A program made the position numbers and the translations under genes. From Sphingomonas sp. (lineage in GTDB: Bacteria; Pseudomonadota; Alphaproteobacteria; Sphingomonadales; Sphingomonadaceae): a stretch of DNA of 6,186 nucleotides. The notes under the pieces were generated by a model. That model was not told the DNA's origin and did not search any database. It saw nothing but the letters and a program-made list of their open reading frames with translations. Positions 4,638 through 6,186 of this stretch are shown here, piece after piece; the stretch's first letter is position 1, and each line of letters starts with the position of its first letter. The stretch lies in assembly GCA_019747165.1 (NCBI GenBank), contig JAIERC010000186.1, positions 1 through 6,186 of the forward strand, written 5' to 3'.

Positions 4638-5373
4638 TGCGCGCGTAGCTTCGAATGCTGAATGGCATCGATAACAGATACGCGACGCAAACCAGCGTGA
4701 GTGTGTGCCAAGGGGCCGAAACCAGCGCAGCGCCCAGCAAGACAACGACAGCAATCGCTTCAAAGCGGACCGAACTGCGCAGTTTGAGCGACGACCAGCT
4801 ATAGGTCGCCATGCTCGACACCATCATGATCGCCACCAGGGCTATCCAGGGGGCAACCAGCCAGGGCGACCGAAACAGCCCTTCCCCGGTCCAGAACCAT
4901 AGATAAAGCGGCAGCATCGCTAGCCCGGCACCGGCCGGCGCGGGAATGCCCGTGAGAAACCCGGCCAGCTTGTGCGGCTGGTCGGCCAAATCGATCGCGG
5001 CATTGAACCGGGCGAGCCGCAGCGCGCAAAATACGGCAAATACCAGCGCACATAGCCAGCCCAGCTGCGGAAATTTGCCGAGTGACCAAAGATACAAAAT
5101 TAGCGCTGGGGAAACGCCGAAGGAAATCGCATCCGACAGCGAATCAAGTTCGGCACCAAACCGGCTCTCGCCCCGCACCATTCGGGCGATCCGGCCATCC
5201 AGGCCATCGAGCACACCGGCAATCATGATCATCGTCACTGCCAACTGCCATTCGGCCGCGATCGCAAAACGGATGCCCGTCAGCCCGGAGCACAGCGCCA
5301 ACGCCGTCACGGCATTGGGTGCCACCGCCCGCAACGGCAGACCGCGCACCGGGCGGGGCCGGGGCTGCCTCAT
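4594..5373 (-). CDS. pssA: CDP-diacylglycerol-serine O-phosphatidyltransferase (phosphatidylserine synthase)
   Basis: Transfers a phosphatidyl group from CDP-diacylglycerol to L-serine at the inner membrane, giving phosphatidylserine and CMP. The diagnostic CDP-alcohol phosphotransferase motif is complete at residues 56-81: DGLDGRIAR, eight residues, then GAELDSLSD, with all four metal-binding Asp (56, 59, 77, 81) present. This is followed by ISFGVSPALILYLW, a marker of the membrane-integral PssA type. Several hydrophobic segments fill the rest, with FCALRLARFN and FLTGIPAPAGAG conserved between helices. As called, it has 259 residues. The start is uncertain: ATG at 5373 sits just before RQPRPRPVRGLPLRAVAPNAVTAL, where homology begins, but no clear Shine-Dalgarno precedes it. 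An ATG at 5511, inside psd, would add 46 low-complexity residues. Psd, encoded directly upstream, uses its product, and CdsA supplies its substrate. Confidence 0.93.
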   Translation of the reverse strand: MRQPRPRPVRGLPLRAVAPNAVTALALCSGLTGIRFAIAAEWQLAVTMIMIAGVLDGLDGRIARMVRGESRFGAELDSLSDAISFGVSPALILYLWSLGKFPQLGWLCALVFAVFCALRLARFNAAIDLADQPHKLAGFLTGIPAPAGAGLAMLPLYLWFWTGEGLFRSPWLVAPWIALVAIMMVSSMATYSWSSLKLRSSVRFEAIAVVVLLGAALVSAPWHTLTLVCVAYLLSMPFSIRSYARIKQLRAKPTSALLP

Positions 5374-5479
5374 CGCGCTGGTGCGATGCGCCGAAACCTG
5401 CACCGGGCGGCTGCACTTCGCGTCCGCTTGAGTAGTTCGGGTATCGACGGAACTGACCCTGGCACCGCCAGCGGGATCG

Positions 5480-6186
5480 TCACTGGGTAATACCCAGCGG
5501 CGTCGTCGCATGGGCACGGCCAATGATCGTTTCACCCGCGACGCTGCGCTGGCCGAGCACAACCTGGCAGGCGAAATCATCGGGCAGATAAACGTCAACC
5601 CGGCTGCCAAAGCGAATCAGGCCGATTCGCTGCCCGGATGCCACCATATCCCCAGGTTTAACGAAGCCCACGATTCGCCGAGCCACCAGCCCGGCAATCT
5701 GCGTGAAGCCAATTTTGCGACCGTGGCGACTCTCGACCAGGATGTGCTGGCGTTCATTTTCCTCGCTTGCCTTGTCCAGATCCGCGTTGAGAAATTTACC
5801 TGAAATATAAATAACTTGACGGATTGTGCCCGGAATGGGTGTTCGGTTGATATGGACGTCGAACACGCTCATAAAAATAGACACGCGCACCAAAGGCGCG
5901 GCACCCAGGCAATTCTCACCGGAAAGTTCAGGCGGCACCGCCATTCGCTCGATCATCGTGATCAACCCGTCGGCGGGCGCTGTGATCAAATCATCGCCCT
6001 GTGGGGTCACCCGCACAGGATCACGAAAAAATGCCGCAACCCAGATCGTTAGACCGATCAGCGGCCAGGTGACGAAATCCCATATAAAAAAGGATAGAAA
6101 TGCCGCCGCCCCGGCGATCAGCACATATTTGCGCCCTTCGGGATGAACATCAGGAAAGCGCCAGGTGACGCTGGCACCACCAATTG
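5480..6186 (-). CDS. psd: Phosphatidylserine decarboxylase proenzyme, 5' end outside the window
   Basis: Converts phosphatidylserine to phosphatidylethanolamine with a pyruvoyl cofactor made by self-cleavage. The window holds 234 codons; the frame is open to the right edge (IGGASVTWRFPDVHPEGRKY before the GTG at 6124), so that internal GTG is not the true start and a few N-terminal residues are missing. Two hydrophobic segments (about visible residues 21-36 and 38-52) are followed by the FFRDPVRVTP signature. Candidate catalytic residues are Asp72 in APADG and His111 in FDVHINR; the self-cleavage site is the Gly193-Ser194 bond in RFGSRVDVYLP, near the C-terminus. The Ser codon is at 5605-5603. 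The small size and RFGS site, rather than LGST, mark the short Psd type found in alphaproteobacteria. The gap to the pssA ATG is 106 nt; the two genes are probably co-transcribed. Confidence 0.95.
   Translation of the reverse strand, partial: IGGASVTWRFPDVHPEGRKYVLIAGAAAFLSFFIWDFVTWPLIGLTIWVAAFFRDPVRVTPQGDDLITAPADGLITMIERMAVPPELSGENCLGAAPLVRVSIFMSVFDVHINRTPIPGTIRQVIYISGKFLNADLDKASEENERQHILVESRHGRKIGFTQIAGLVARRIVGFVKPGDMVASGQRIGLIRFGSRVDVYLPDDFACQVVLGQRSVAGETIIGRAHATTPLGITQ

Noticed and set aside
4266..4763. Minus-strand reading frame of 165 codons spanning the pssA end and the gap
   Set aside because: Its upstream part overlaps pssA in another frame, the rest is Cys/His/Arg-rich without motifs, and it covers the rpsB promoter area.
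5459..5471. Small CTGGC/GCCAG hairpin just after the psd stop as a terminator
   Set aside because: Only 5 bp with a 3-nt loop and no T run; too weak to call, and psd-pssA are likely co-transcribed.
1..6186. CRISPR arrays, tRNA/rRNA genes, insertion sequences, phage or defence genes
   Set aside because: No spaced direct repeats, no tRNA-like cloverleaf, no transposase or phage motifs; the sequence is almost fully accounted for by housekeeping genes.

Overview
The window looks like a chromosomal segment from an alphaproteobacterium, probably of the order Sphingomonadales. This rests on the gene order rpsB-tsf-pyrH-frr-uppS-cdsA next to a psd-pssA pair, the small-type phosphatidylserine decarboxylase, the 307-residue EF-Ts, the acidic/alanine-rich tail on S2, and moderately GC-rich DNA. 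The family-level placement is an inference from protein character; no database was searched.

All recognised genes lie on the minus strand, so they read from the right edge to the left edge. From right to left: psd (phosphatidylserine decarboxylase, 5' end cut by the window edge) and pssA (phosphatidylserine synthase) form a phosphatidylethanolamine-synthesis pair. Next comes a mostly non-coding stretch (4158-4593) that holds the rpsB promoter/leader and a small plus-strand ORF (4425-4637) of unknown function, which has a strong ribosome binding site and a plausible sigma70 promoter. Then come rpsB (ribosomal protein S2) and tsf (EF-Ts), separated by a stable-looking hairpin. A terminator-like hairpin follows tsf. 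A 191-nt gap with a candidate promoter leads into pyrH (UMP kinase), frr (ribosome recycling factor), uppS (undecaprenyl diphosphate synthase) and the first 28 codons of cdsA (CDP-diglyceride synthetase). These last four genes are packed with a 1-nt gap and two 4-nt GTGA overlaps.

Functionally the window joins translation (S2, EF-Ts, RRF), pyrimidine nucleotide supply (UMP kinase) and envelope lipid synthesis. CdsA makes the CDP-diacylglycerol that PssA uses, Psd converts the product to phosphatidylethanolamine, and UppS makes the lipid carrier for peptidoglycan.

The coding content is ordinary housekeeping. I see no mobile element, CRISPR array, tRNA, rRNA or new multi-gene system. The points worth a second look are the small plus-strand ORF and its divergent promoter with rpsB, a closed-stem leader in front of rpsB, and the rpsB-tsf intercistronic hairpin.
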